64,000 bases of DNA from Aspidapion aeneum (GCA_963576565.1 OY755038.1:65345908-65409907); one strand, 5' to 3'; positions 1 to 11,530 are shown, counted from the stretch's first letter. The notes: a model not told the origin generated them from the letters alone. Made by a program: numbers and translations.

Positions 1-837
1 CATGTTTTAATTCGCAAAGATTTTATAATAATGCTAGAAAATAATACGTAAGATAGAATAGTTACATAAATCATTTAATGAGTCCTAAATATCTTCATTT
101 TTAACAAAACAAAAATCGTGCGGAAAAGAAATTTTTCAGCACTAGTGCGGAAAAGTTACTTTTCCGTACGTTTTTTTAACTTTTATTTTTACTTGATTTT
201 TTTTATGCACGGAAAAATAATAAAACAGGATTTTTTTATTATGATATATAAAAAAGAAACTTTATGTAAAGAACATTTAATTAACAATAACGAAAATGTT
301 AACGATGGTAGATATTGAAATTGAAGGTGCACTTTCTGTTTGTTGCATGCTTCAATATACATCAGATGCCGCCACATCTTGAATAACGTCGTTTCTTATT
401 GGAATTTTATTGGTTGGTGTTTGGCCCACTACAGAAATGCCTTGATCAGTTTGCTGCTTAGAATTACTACTGTAGTGAATGGAGGAAGGTATATTGGTCT
501 GTACAGGCTGTAACACATTACAGGATTCTTCATTCGGTGCTTCTGGTAGCATCGGTACAGCAGCACTTCTTGAAAATGAAAGTTGTGTGTAGGAGGACGG
601 GTTTTCATTTGAAAACGATTGTGGACGGGAAGGTTCTTGCAATTTGGACGTGCGGAAAAAAATCGTGAGGAAAGTAAAAATGATGCGAAAAAGTAAAATT
701 GTGCGGAAAAGTAATTAACGTAATATTCTTTTAATAGATCGCTCAAGAAACCCTAACTTATATGTTCTTGGTTTGTAAACAGTAAGGTGAGGCCAAAAGT
801 TATTTTTAAAAATATGATTTATAAAAAATTTTACTAC
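1..837. other. AT-rich DNA with a repeated GTGCGGAAAAGT motif
   Basis: No recognised gene family is visible. A short motif, GTGCGGAAAAGT and variants, occurs several times near 117-170, once with an inverted copy (TTTTCCGTAC), and again near 643-712. The two clusters flank a 290-bp stretch with higher coding quality (see 352-642). This could be a small unclassified repeat family. Confidence 0.4.
352..642 (-). CDS. Hypothetical Ser/Pro/Gln/Asn-rich ORF, possible exon
   Basis: A 96-residue open frame rich in Ser, Pro, Gln and Asn, with no domain I recognise. Its composition (few Lys/Phe runs) differs from the AT-driven random ORFs nearby, so it may be an exon of a host gene or part of an unknown repeat. 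The first codon is TTG, not ATG, so the 5' limit is probably not a real start. It sits between two clusters of the GTGCGGAAAAGT motif, which favours repeat-derived sequence. No function is assigned. Confidence 0.2.
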   Translation of the reverse strand: MQEPSRPQSFSNENPSSYTQLSFSRSAAVPMLPEAPNEESCNVLQPVQTNIPSSIHYSSNSKQQTDQGISVVGQTPTNKIPIRNDVIQDVAASDVY

Positions 838-1330
838 TAGTATCTTACCTACTGGACCTAAATGTAACGCAGTTAGTGAATGGTGTGGTTTGTTTACATA
901 TTCCTAACTATTTTTTGCTCACCAAGACTCCTGATAAAGTTGATTTTTAAAATTGTGATTTTTACAAAAGTGTTTTACTAATTTTGATATCACCCTGTAC
1001 CTTACTCCAAGGACCTAAAGGTAATACAGTCAGTTAATGTTATGATTTTTTAACGTGTTCCTAAGCATTTTTTGATAACGAAAGCTCTTGACAACATTGT
1101 CAAATACACTAGTAATTTCGATATCACCCAGTAGCTCACTTGCTGGCTCTAAAGGTAATACAATAAGTTAGTGATATGATTTTTTAAGGTATTTCTAACT
1201 CTTGTTTGCTAAGTAAAACTCCTGACAAGGTTGTTTTTAACAATGTAAATTGTACAACTATTTTTGATATCACCCTGTAACTCACTCCCTGAACCTAAAT
1301 TTGAAATAATCCGTTAATACATAGTTTAAC
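838..1330. repeat. Degenerate tandem repeat, unit about 130-150 bp
   Basis: About three to four diverged units. The landmark GATATCACCCTGTA (or CAGTA) recurs at about 987, 1119 and 1268. In each unit it is followed by a phrase like ACTCCxxGGACCTAAAGGTAATACA, then by TATGATTTTTTAA and CTCTTGACAA. No coding potential is seen. Confidence 0.65.
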
Positions 1331-2696
1331 TTTTTGGGCTATTTTCATCTTTTTATTGTGAAGTAGAGAACTAGAATTTCTAAACAAATCTATAATAGAT
1401 TTTAAGGTCACCCTGTAGCAGACCTGAACCTACCCTTTATAACCTGGGTTTGGCAGACTTTTTTTCTATCTTTTCTCATACCTGATCATATGAAATATTA
1501 GACAAACATTATTTTTAATTATATGATAATAATAATAACAAGTTTGATATTTATATATTCAAAGGTTATTTTTTGGGCCACGGGTTGCAATAAATCCGAA
1601 AATTATTTTTTTTTTCATAAATTATCAACCCTAATAGATTCCTTTCCTAAAATTCATTTGATTTCGTTAAAATAATATTACGTTGATTTTGTGGTCGGCT
1701 GTACTTAGCCATTTGGTTTGGTTCGCTTTGCATGTCATGTTCGTGTTATTTGAATCCAACTTTAACGAAATAAGAAAAACGTCTCATTGTTTTGTTATTG
1801 TTTTTTTTTTCCGGAAAAATACAATTTTTTAAGAACCTGTGCATCATCAACAATCCCGGAAAAATATTGAATTATCAGCAATCGAGTTTAAAGGTAGGTT
1901 TTTGATTATATTTTTCCTCATTTTTGGGTTTTTGACGCTGTACAAGAAACTGAAATTTACGATGTTGCCATGATTTAGGGCTAAAATTTGAGGCGTCAAA
2001 TTTTTTCAGATTGTTTCAAATTATTTCAAATTTTAAAGAATTGCCCCCTTAATAACAAATTTAGTAATCGTTGACAATTAACTTGGAACACCCTGTATAT
2101 ACACATATTTTTCCTTCAGTCTGTAGAGATTTTTATCTAACGTTGTTAAAAAAAATGCAAAAAATTAAACATCACATGTGTTTTACTTTTAATATTTTAA
2201 CACATTATTCTTATATTCTTTGAATTAAAATCTTTTTGAAAGGTATGAAATTTGATATTCTTGAATTTGTATTCTAAACAGTGGCGCCTCCCATGTCGTA
2301 CACTGTAATACTATGATTCATAACATATTGTGCTCATTATAAAACAAAATTTTAATTCGCTTGGTGGCCATCTGCCACTTTTCGTGTTAATGCAGATTGG
2401 ACTCCAGTGTATCTATTTTTCAAACTAGGTTAAGAAGATAAATCCCACTCGAATACACACACCTGTGTATGAATTCTTAAAATAGATGAGAATAAGAATA
2501 ATACATATCTCTCTCAGTCAGGACCAATAGAAATACGGAAATCTAGTTAGATCGCATGAATATTTCGAGTTTTACCCGCTTTTGAGGGAGTACTTATGGG
2601 AACAACCCACCCTTTCAAGAATTCATACACTGTACCGCTGTTCTTGATTTTCGGGGAAATTAAATTCCTCTCCTTCGCACGCATGCAAGGAAATGT
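1331..2696. other. AT-rich intergenic DNA
   Basis: No ORF or RNA gene can be supported. A CACCCTGTA-type phrase at about 2089 resembles the landmark of the tandem repeat upstream, so part of this may be decayed repeat. The short ORF overlapping 2547-2735 runs into the start of a foldback-family repeat and is not considered real. Confidence 0.5.
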
Positions 2697-3500
2697 ACCG
2701 GGTGAGCCAAAAAAAACCGGACAATTTTTTTTCATAACTTTTGAACTATCCCATCGATTTTAATGCCTTACATTGCAATTCATTAGTACTGAACCGATTT
2801 GATCAAAATTTATCCATCTTAATATTTAAGATGGCGGACAGAATTTATAGAAAAGCACTACTTTTTGCCCGCCCAACGAGGTACAAATTAGTAAAATCGA
2901 TGTGGCGGTTCTCAAAAAAACTATTTTTGTTTCAGCCATTGTTTAACAGATTATACGATTGCATTACCAATCCTGTCTGCATTCATTTCCTTATAAACTC
3001 ATTATTACTAAACCGATCTTGGTGAAATAAAAAAAATCATGGTAGAATTGATTAGGCGCGATTCACATTGTACGTAACGTCACCGTACCATCACCGTCCC
3101 GTCACCGTACCGTCAACGACACGTAAAATATTCTTACATTGAAAGCAATGGACGTATTCACATTACCCCGTACCGACTAGTTTTCTCGAGGAGAATATTT
3201 TACGTGTTGCCGGCGGCTTGCCGGCGGCTTGACGGTACGGTGACGTGACGGTGGCGGTACGTATAATGTGATTCGCGCCTAAAGATTATAAACGAAATTT
3301 GCCGCCACCTTAAAAGTTAAGATGTCGGACAGAATCATACTTGACCATGACCCTTCAAAAAGACACGTTTATTCTTATTTCCCAAAAATGTTCTGGATCT
3401 ATAGAAAAGCACTACTTTTCTCCCGCTCACAAAATTTTATTTTAATCATTGTTTTACAAATTATACGATTGAATTGCCAATCCGGTCTGCATAAATAAAA
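2697..3500 (+). repeat. Single-arm copy of the ACCGGGTGGGCC foldback family
   Basis: The segment begins with ACCGGGTGAGCC followed by an A run, CCGG, and a T run then CATAACTTTTGAACTA. It continues with the same blocks as the 55.2-57.2 kb foldback element: AAGATGGCGGACAGAAT, AAAAGCACTACTTTT and GATTATACGATTGCATT. There is no opposite arm here, so it is a solo arm or truncated copy. It is interrupted at 3053-3281 by a GC-rich MITE, and the family sequence resumes at about 3282. Confidence 0.75.
3053..3281. mobile_element. 229-bp GC-rich MITE with long inverted repeats
   Basis: The ends are inverted: TAGGCGCGATTCACATT at the left, and at the right the complement of TAGGCGCGAATCACATT. The interior also pairs, as CACCGTACC-type runs on the left match GGTACGGTG-type runs on the right, so most of the insert could fold into a hairpin. 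A GCCGGCGGCTT phrase is repeated in tandem near 3210-3230. The paralogous repeat copy at about 56180-56200 lacks the insert. A TTA/TAA junction is present, but the superfamily is not certain. Confidence 0.75.
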
Positions 3501-3541
3501 AACTATAATTTAAAATACTCTGCCAATATATGGGCACCTAA

Positions 3542-3824
3542 GCTCACACTAGGTACTATAGTTGGACGGTGTTATGCAACAACCTTTAAGCCACAATTGG
3601 GAGGTTTCGAGAACACTGTTGCAAATTTTTTATAGCGGCAATAACGATTTGTGGCTTAGTAATACTAATTATAGATGGCGCAATTCTTTGTTGTTGTGGG
3701 TTAAATCATTTTTGCGTATCGTTGTATAACTAATTTTGAAAGTTTTTCAGCAAAGAATATAATTTTTCAGGTTGTGGCTTAAACGGTTGTTGCATAACAC
3801 CGTCCAGTTATAGTGTACGTGTGA
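3542..3824. mobile_element. 283-bp MITE with ~40-bp inverted ends
   Basis: The left end reads CTCACAC..ACTATAGTTGGACGG then TGTTATGCAACAACC. The right end is its inverted complement (GGTTGTTGCATAACA then CCGTCCAGTTATAGT..GTGTGAG). The interior is AT-rich and non-coding. The outer phrase AGCTCACACT..ACTATAG also forms the short palindrome at 11619, so both may belong to one family. Confidence 0.75.
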
Positions 3825-3911
3825 GGTAATAAAACTAAAAACTAAAAACTGAAATATATTTTGTTTAACTTCAGACTCAATTACCTATCGTTTGATACCA
3901 CACAAGCCATG

Positions 3912-4390
3912 TGTTGATGTTTGAGGGGTAGAGCGGCGGGACTGTAAGCGCTGGCCGTTTTATAAAATCTGGGTGCAAAAATCCTTAAAAGGACGATGTA
4001 AAAATACTAATTTCTCCGAGCCACACAAAGACAATATAGAGGATTGGCACTCACCTTTTCAGCTGTTTCCGTCGTCCAGAGGAGCTCCTCTCGCTGGCCC
4101 AGTCGTTGCAGTCGATCCACACTAGAATCACTTGTTTGTGTAATGGTTTAGTTTGATTTTCTAAGAATGTTATTGGATTTTTTGGTTAATAGAATTTATC
4201 ACCATGCTGCGTGGTGATCTCGATAGAATACGACAGACGAATCTCTTTTGGTTACGCCTTTTTGCACAGATTCATTTTTCGTAGATGGCGCTGGCGTTTT
4301 GCTTGTGCCAATCAAATTGAAATTGTGTGGGTTTTCCGAATACGGGAATTTGGCGCAAAATTTGAATTTAAAATTAAAGTTGCACGAACA
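3912..4390 (-). repeat. 3' LTR of the BEL/Pao element
   Basis: 479 bp, matching 10605-11083 almost base for base. Differences I see include G/A at about 3948, C/G at about 3956 and A/G at about 4268 relative to the other LTR. In element orientation it begins TGTTCGTGCAAC and ends CATCAACA. Confidence 0.95.
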
Positions 4391-4410
4391 TTTTCCGCCC
4401 ACTTAAAACG
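4391..4410 (-). promoter_or_regulatory. Candidate polypurine tract
   Basis: Directly upstream of the 3' LTR in element orientation the sequence reads AAGTGGGCGGAAAA. It is purine-rich with one C and sits where plus-strand DNA priming would be expected. Assignment is by position and composition only. Confidence 0.6.
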
Positions 4411-4603
4411 AAGTTTTACATTGAGATTAATTGAATAAACAAATGGCTATATAAAAAAAAATATAAGTTAATTCAAAACCTTAAAGGGTAGGTTATTAAA
4501 ATCCGTTTTAGGTTTATAGATCAAAAAGAAAAAAGAAATGAGAAAAAATATATATATATATTCTAGATAACGACACACGAAACAAAAGAAGTTGCTTGGG
4601 AGT

Positions 4604-6427
4604 TTAGTGCGCATCTAAAGGTAGTGGGCACAACTTGACCACGGGACGAGTGAAAAGTCCGTGTTGTGTTTTAACAGTAGCAACTCGAATGTGATTATCC
4701 CGACCAGGATGTACAGATACTATTCTACCCAGCAACCAGTGTAATGGCGGCCTAGTTTCATCCTTAATTAATACAAGCGTATCCAGCTTGATTTCAACCG
4801 AAGGGTCCGACCACTTAGAACGCTGTTGTAAAGTATTTAAGTACTCGAGTTTCCAACGCTTCCAGAAATCGGCATGAATTCGTTGGATAAGTTGCCAACG
4901 CTTAAGGGTATTAACTTTAAGGGTAGAAAGGTCAGGATCAGGACACGAATTAAGGGGTTCCATTGTGAGGAAATGACCCGGAGTCAAAGACGTAAGATCG
5001 TTTGGGTCCGAGCTTTGCTCACAAAGGGGTCGAGAATTGAGTAATGCCTCTATTTGGGCGAGGAGAGTATAGAGCTCTTCGAAGGTTAGTATCTGGTCAC
5101 CGATGACCCGATACAAATGTGTTTTTATAGATTTGACTCCTGCTTCTGCTAGACCATTTAGGTGGGGGGCTCCCGGACTATTAAGACACCATTTGATTTT
5201 TAAGCTCTCAGAAGCTAATTTCGAAAGATTATGGAGCTCCTTAATAGCCCCAACAAAGTTTGAGCCTCTATCACTTGGGATTTGGACACAAGTGCCACGT
5301 CTAGCGACAAAGCGTCGTAACGCAGCGATGCACGCCTCTGTGGTTAAATCCGAAACAAGCTCGATATGGATTGCCTTGACAGAAGTATCGACAAAGACTG
5401 CGATATATGATTTACCAACTTGTGCTCCACGACGTCTCTGACCTACAAAGGTTTTGATTGGGCCTGCATAGTCTAAGCAAACGTGTGAAAAACATTTTAA
5501 TTGTGACGTTCTAAAAGAAGGTAAATCCGACATGTACGGAGTATACGGTTTTGGTTTTAAGCGAAAGCAGGGAATACATTGCAATAAAACCCTCTGAATA
5601 GCTCGACGTGATGACATAATCCAAAACTTTTGACGAATTAAGTATTGGACTGTGTTTATTCCGGGATGTAAATTTTCGTTATGAGTTTGAATAATGATCA
5701 ATTGGGTTAATCTATGAGATTTCGGCAATAATAAGAGATGTTTTGCCTCAAAGGAGAGTTGAGAATGCCGTAAGCGTCCGCCCACTCTAAGGAAACCCAA
5801 TTCGTCCAAAAAGGGCGCGAGTTTGCGAAACGGCTTAGGTAATAGCTGAGTATTTTGAATTTTTTGAATGATATCCGAAAAACACTCTTCTTGGACCCTT
5901 TTAACAAAAACAAGTAGAGCCTTGTGTAGTTCAAAAGCGGAAAAAACGCCGGATAAAGGGTCAACTGAGGTTTTTCGATTGTGAATAAGTCTTAGAAAAT
6001 GACAAATGATTTTTTGAATGGTATTTAAATTGGATATTTTATCGATTAATCTATCAAAAAAGTTTTGATTTTGAATTTCTGCCGTCAGCACCACTGAATT
6101 TTCCGGTTTTTCTTCTTTGAGAACCTCGTCTGGAACTCCCAAAGAACGTTCATTTATAAACCTTTGAATTTGCCACTCCGTAGTGGGCAAGGTAATCCAT
6201 GGAGGGCCGTGAAACCAAAGAGGGTGATTTATTAAGTTATTGGGCGACAACCCTCTGCTAGCGCAGTCGGCAGGGTTCTCGAGTGAAGTAATGTGATACC
6301 ATGGGACTTCGGGGATCGTTTCTTGAATACGACTTACGCGGTTTGCCACAAAGGTCTTCCATTTGTGAGGTGAAGATGTGACCCAATGAAGCGTGACCTG
6401 TGAGTCCGAGAACGCAAGAATTTCATC
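4604..6427 (-). pseudogene. BEL/Pao Pol C-terminal part: RNase H end and integrase
   Basis: The frame carries the end of the RNase H domain (the WKTFVANRV motif near the start) and then integrase. The HPGINTVQYLIRQKFW stretch near residue 230 is the N-terminal zinc-binding (HHCC) region and leads into the C..C of QCIPCF. The catalytic core follows: VCLDYAGPI (first Asp, about residue 291), QIPSDRGSNF (second Asp, about 359) and GLAEAGVKS (Glu, about 401), so the D,D,E triad looks complete. The BEL-type C-terminal domain includes the DFWKRWKLEYL block and a basic tail. The open frame runs upstream past the usual GTG at 6349 and joins the RT frame only through a one-base shift. Confidence 0.9.
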
Positions 6428-9400
6428 AATTACGAGTAATGATGAATAGGGTGCGAATAACTAGTTCGAGTAAATCAGCTAATAGAGTAGCTCCAAGTAG
6501 TTCCAAACGTGGGATTGAAATAGTGTGTAAGGGAGCAACCCTTGACTTGCCCATGACTAGAGCAGTTTTGATAATTTTATTTGGTAATTCGACGCGAACG
6601 TATACGCAAGAAGCGTATCCTAGCTCGGATGCATCGCAGAAACCTAGCAATTGACATCGTTGAATATTATTCGAAAAAATATGTCTAGGTATACAAAGAT
6701 TCGAAAGAGTGGTTAATAGATTATTGAATTGATTCCAAAGAGTTTTGATTGGATCGGGGGGTATTTCATCCCAATCAGTTTTGCATAACCAAAGTTTTTG
6801 CATAATCACTTTGGCTAAAAATGAAACAGGCGATAAGAAACCTATAGGATCCCAAATTTTAGCGATAGCTGATAAAATATTCCTTTTGGTGCAAGGTTTT
6901 TCACAAGGGGTACAAGAATAGGTAAAAGTATCTGTAGAAGGGTGCCATTGAAGGCCCAACACCTTAATCGATGTTGAAGAATCGTCTTCAAAGGTAACAG
7001 GGATCTGACAATCAGCGGGCGACAAATGTGAAAGAAGTTTCGGATTATTTGATGCCCATTTTCTTAATTCAAATTTTCCCAATTTAAGCAACGCTATGAG
7101 ATTCTTTTGAAGCGATAAAGCACCTTCTAGAGAGTTAGCTCCACAGCAAATATCGTCCATGAAAATGTTATTCAAAAGGACCTGGGATGCTTCAGGATAA
7201 TTCTTAGCCTCCAGGATGGCTAGTTCTCTAAGAGTTCTAATAGCTAAATAGGGACTTGAACTAACACCAAACGTCACTGTATTAAGCCTGTATTCCTGCA
7301 GGGGTTCATTGGGATCAAATCGCCAAAGTAGCCTTTGGTAGTCCCGATGAATTGGATTAATTTGAATTGGTAAAAAGTGCTGTTTTATATTAGTCAAAAA
7401 TACGATAGAATAAAATCTGAATTTTAATAGAATTTCGGAAATATCGGCTTGTAATTTTGGTCCTATTAAAAGAGTTTCGTTCATGCTTAGGCCTTTCGAA
7501 CCCTTAATCGAGGGGTTAAAAACCACCCGGAGTTTAGTCGTTGATTTGTCAAGACGAAGGACTCCGTAATGTGGTAAATAAGAACATAACTGAGGTCTAG
7601 GTTCGGATCTTGGAATTAAAGACATGTGCCCGTTTTTGAGATATTCTCTCATAAAATCCGAGTACATACTATAGAAATTTGAATTTTTTATTAAGCGAGA
7701 TTCGAGAGACAAAAATTGACGATAGGCCACTGAATATGTGTCTCCTAGGTCAGGAGGGTCAATGTGACGAAAAGGCAAATTTACAGTAAATCGGCCCGAA
7801 ATATCTCTAGTGGTAGTTTTTTGGAAAATCTCTTCACATCTTTTTTCTTCGGGTGAGAGAAACGTTTTTGACTTAATTGATTCTAGTTCCCAAAATCTGC
7901 GAATATTAAAGTCGAGAGACTGCTCACAGGAAGTAAAGTAAGAATTGACTTGAGGTGAAATATTTATGCTTTGAGTTTGGCCCATCAAGACCCACCCAAA
8001 AACTGTCTCAAAAGCGGAGGGTAGGCCGTGAGGTCCTGGAATTCGTCCTGATTGGACGATTTCTGTGTAAAGTTGTGCACCTAAGAGTAAGTCAATTGGA
8101 CCAGGGTTGTAAAATTGATTATCTGCAAGCTTTAGATTTGAAATATGACTCCAATTGGAGGAATCTACCTGTACTGAGGGCATATTCGAACAGAGTTTCG
8201 GTAAAACGAAGACTTGAATAGAAAAGGTAGGCTCTTGTTGACCTAGGGCTCGAATAGTGCAAGTAGAAATGCCGTTAGTGGCCGATGAAGATTGATTTAG
8301 TCCCAGAACAGGGATCGAAATTTTGTTTCTTGGCAAGCCTAACCTGTTAAGACAAGCTTCGCTTATCAGGTTAGCTTGGCTACCGCTGTCCAGAAGTGCT
8401 CGGACAGGTTGGTAGTTACCCCGACTATCCAGTACCTCTAATTTTATAGTCGCTAGAAGCACTGTCGTCCGGGGCGTCAAGGTGGATAACGAAGAGTATT
8501 GATTTGTAGATGTATTTGGATTCGAATTGATTTGAATTGAATTTGAACTGGGTTCAACAAAACTAGGGTTCTGTTGGCTAAGACTTGAATTTGAATTCTG
8601 ATATGATAAGTTTGTGCCTGTGCTAGGCACGGCCACTTGATTTGAATTAAAACTTTGATTTAAGTTCGAATTTTGATTTGAATTTTGGCTTGAATTAACA
8701 AAGGATTGACTTGAATTCTGACGGATTGAATCTGTCGTTTGCGATAGATGAATAAGACTATGGTGCCTATGTCGACATACCCTGCAGTTGTAGGTACTAC
8801 TGCAGTCAATTACTTGATGATTTGAACGTAAACAGTTGATACATAACGATTGTTGTTTTACATAAGTAAAACGATCTGAAGGAGATTTGGAAATAAAAAC
8901 ACCACACTGCGAAAGTGGATGAAAAGAATTATTGCATAATTTGCACTTATAGGGTTGTTGGTTTTGTCGAAATTGAATATTGGATTGTTTATTTGATACT
9001 TGTGAGTGCGTATGCGTTAAAAAATTTGATGGAGGGCTTGATTTGTACTGATTATTTGAATAAGAATTATATTTTTGGTTACTAGAATTCGAATAATTTG
9101 GTTTTTGCTGTTTTGAAGTCGAAGGTTGCATTTGCGTATTTTGGGGAGATAGCTGTACTGTTTCAAGAGCACGGCATTGGTTAATAAGAAACTGAATTAG
9201 ATTTTGATATGTTGGAATCTCGGTAGTACTATACTTTAATTCGAAAGCGGTTCTTGTGGTTTGATCGATTTTTGATAATAAAATTGAAAATAAACAAAAA
9301 CACCACGACGTTACTGGAAATTCAAGATTTTCGAGCGCCGCAATATTCTCGGAAAAGGTATCTACCAAGACTCTAAGATCCTTTGCTGACTGGTTTCCCT

Positions 9401-9698
9401 TTAAAGAATTTGCATAGTAGATTGAGTTCCAGTAGGTACTGGCTAAAAGTCTTTTATTTTGATAGCGATCTGTTAATACCTTCCAGGCGATTGCGTAATT
9501 ACTTGCCGTTAATTTTATAGAACTTAAAATATTAAGTGGTTCGCCCTCAAGGAAGGTTAGCAAATGTTGAAATTTCCTTATATCGGAATAATTAGAGTTT
9601 TCGTGAACCAAACAAGAATAAACATCGTAAAAGGTTGGCCACTTTTTTACGTTTCCATTAAAGCAAGGTACCTTTAAAGGGCCCAGATCATCGCTACG
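6426..9698 (-). pseudogene. BEL/Pao Gag-protease-RT-RNase H part of the polyprotein
   Basis: The frame resumes directly after the in-frame TAA at 9699-9701 and stays open to 6426. In order it holds the Gag core (FLEGEPLNIL and the DRYQNKRLL block); a Gln/Asn/Ser-rich linker; zinc knuckles (CKLCNNSFHPLSQC, then CINCLRSNHQVIDC and CRVCRHRHHSLIH); aspartic protease (ALLDSGSQANLI); and RT with the FMDDICCG active site. It ends within RNase H (LGFCDASELGYASC). It terminates early because of a single-base frameshift: the RNase H sequence continues in the frame of 4604-6427. Numbering counted from the ATG-like start at 9611 puts protease near residue 405 and FMDD near residue 815. Confidence 0.92.
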
Positions 9699-10031
9699 TT
9701 AATAGTGTGAAGTTGCGGGGGTGAAATTTGAATGAACTGAATCGGAACATAAACTCGAAAAAAGAACTTTAGCTTGGTGGTAGAATAGATCCGTATCTTT
9801 CCTAATTTTGTCCTGTACTTCGAATTCATCATCGTCGTCGTCTTTCAAGAGACCTATGATGTCATTATGAATGTTTTTAAATTGTTCATAGTGATCATCT
9901 AACGATTCGTAAAACGCCTTAAAAATTGGCAAGGAAGAACTATCTGATTTAGCTTTTGTTCCCAAGTTATACGTTTCCGTAATACGAGATATTGAAACTT
10001 TGCGTTGATTCTCAAGCTTTTTTAACGACAT
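9699..10031 (-). pseudogene. BEL/Pao Gag N-terminus, ended by a premature TAA
   Basis: 110 residues from an ATG at 10031, about 570 bp inside the 5' LTR. It is charged and helix-prone (SLKKLENQRKVSISRITETY, and a run of acidic residues near residue 68), as is usual for BEL Gag N-termini. The TAA at 9699-9701 is in the same frame as the following Gag sequence, so a single stop codon separates the two parts. Either it is a null mutation or, less likely, a read-through site. Confidence 0.85.
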
Positions 10032-10581
10032 ATTGTTAATTAAAAAAATAAAAAATATTTAAAAGGAATAAAACTAACACTTGACCCCTATTGACTTTAA
10101 TCAGTCCAAAAGAGTTCAACAAGCATATATTTTATTATCGATTTCTCGAATAAATGCAAAAACTTATCAACAGCTGTTATCCTAGGTCGCGATTTTTCTC
10201 CCAAAATAAATGCACACAAAACAACTTGTACCTACTACCGTTTCTCTTATTATTCACAGGCAAATACTAATTCTACCAGATGTGTTTGTTTACCTGTTAA
10301 ATAAGAATAAAGCATTTAACTCACAAGCACTTTTGTTGTTTTGAATAACTATAACATATTATTTAAACAAATAACTATTATTTAAACAAATTTCGATTTT
10401 TGAATCAAAACAAACGACGTACCAAGTGCCAATTTCGGCTGCAATGAAATGTGGGTGGAGCCACCGTTAAGCCACGCAAGGTGGGACGGAACCTCCTTTC
10501 TAAACCGGACACGGCAACAAATGAGTCAAAATGGCGAGGCGAAAAGATCTAATATTTTTAGCAAACAAATTTTAAAAAACT

Positions 10582-10599
10582 ATCTGGGTCGTGGGACCA
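10582..10599 (-). promoter_or_regulatory. Primer-binding site of the BEL/Pao element
   Basis: In element orientation a TGG triplet begins five bases after the 5' LTR and continues TGGTCCCACGACCCAGA. This is the expected form for pairing with the 3' CCA end of a tRNA. I did not assign the tRNA with confidence. Confidence 0.65.
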
Positions 10600-10604
10600 G
10601 AAAA

Positions 10605-11083
10605 TGTTGATGTTTGAGGGGTAGAGCGGCGGGACTATAAGCGGTGGCCGTTTTATAAAATCTGGGTGCAAAAATCCTTAAAAGGACGATGTAAAAATAC
10701 TAATTTCTCCGAGCCACACAAAGACAATATAGAGGATTGGCACTCACCTTTTCAGCTGTTTCCGTCGTCCAGAGGAGCTCCTCTCGCTGGCCCAGTCGTT
10801 GCAGTCGATCCACACTAGAATCACTTGTTTGTGTAATGGTTTAGTTTGATTTTCTAAGAATGTTATTGGATTTTTTGGTTAATAGAATTTATCACCATGC
10901 TGCGTGGTGATCTCGATAGAATACGACAGACGAATCTCTTTTGGTTACGCCTTTTTGCGCAGATTCATTTTTCGTAGATGGCGCTGGCGTTTTGCTTGTG
11001 CCAATCAAATTGAAATTGTGTGGGTTTTCCGAATACGGGAATTTGGCGCAAAATTTGAATTTAAAATTAAAGTTGCACGAACA
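10605..11083 (-). repeat. 5' LTR of the BEL/Pao element
   Basis: The promoter-bearing LTR in element orientation, 479 bp and the partner of 3912-4390. The CCATG target duplication follows at 11084-11088. Confidence 0.95.
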
Positions 11084-11400
11084 CCATGTTTTGACTTAAA
11101 TTCTAATTTTTGAAATCTACCCCTGCCCTTTTTTTTAAACTAAAATGTATTTTGTTTAACTCTAGACTGAATTACCTTTCCTTTGATATCACACACGCCA
11201 TATTTACACTTAAACTCTATTTTTTTTAATCTTCCTCCACCCTTCTTTTAAATAAACTAAAATGTTTTTTTTTACTTCAGACTCAATTACCTTTTGTTTG
11301 ATATCACACACGCCCTATTTTTACCTAAACTCTAATTTTTGACATCTACCCCCACCCTTTTAGTTTGCTTGCGTCTGGTGGATTTTATTCATTTTTAAAT
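11084..11400. repeat. Tandem repeat, unit ~130 bp, target of the BEL/Pao insertion
   Basis: Units contain ACTAAAATGTATTTTG, then a GACTGAATTACC-like phrase, GATATCACACACGCC, and TAAACTCTAATTTTTGA. A partial unit lies on the far side of the retrotransposon at about 3836-3911 (CAGACTCAATTACC, GATACCACACAAGCCATG), so the element split one unit. No coding potential. Confidence 0.8.
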
Positions 11401-11530
11401 GGGACGATCTCGACCCAAGACCCAGCCTAGGTACCAAATTTCATTCAAATCGGGCAAGCGGTTTTTGAGTTATGCGCGTTGGTCGTTACAGACAGACAGA
11501 CAGACAGACAGACGGCGCGATAAAAACGTT
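11401..11530. repeat. Dispersed-repeat end with (CAGA)n microsatellite
   Basis: The phrase ACCAAATTTCATTCAAATCGG, then GCAAGCGGTTTTTGAGTTATG, is followed by about six CAGA units at about 11490-11513. This kind of phrase plus a CAGA run is common at the ends of dispersed arthropod repeats. No element type is assigned. Confidence 0.6.

Larger units (their letters stand above)
3912..11083 (-). mobile_element. BEL/Pao LTR retrotransposon, nearly complete, minus strand
   Basis: A 7.17-kb element with two 479-bp LTRs that I see differing at only about three positions, so the insertion is young. A 5-bp target duplication CCATG lies immediately outside both ends (3907-3911 and 11084-11088). The LTRs begin TG and end CA in element orientation. 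The order gag, aspartic protease, RT, RNase H, integrase is that of BEL/Pao and Ty3, and the RT (FMDD) and protease (LLDSGSQ) signatures fit BEL/Pao. The polyprotein frame is broken by one in-frame TAA (9699-9701) and one single-base frameshift (near 6427-6450). This copy therefore could not make a full Gag-Pol without recoding, but it may be mobilised in trans. It landed inside a tandem repeat whose units flank it. Confidence 0.95.

Noticed and set aside
5103..5441. 112-codon plus-strand ORF
   Set aside because: It lies antisense to the BEL/Pao integrase core.
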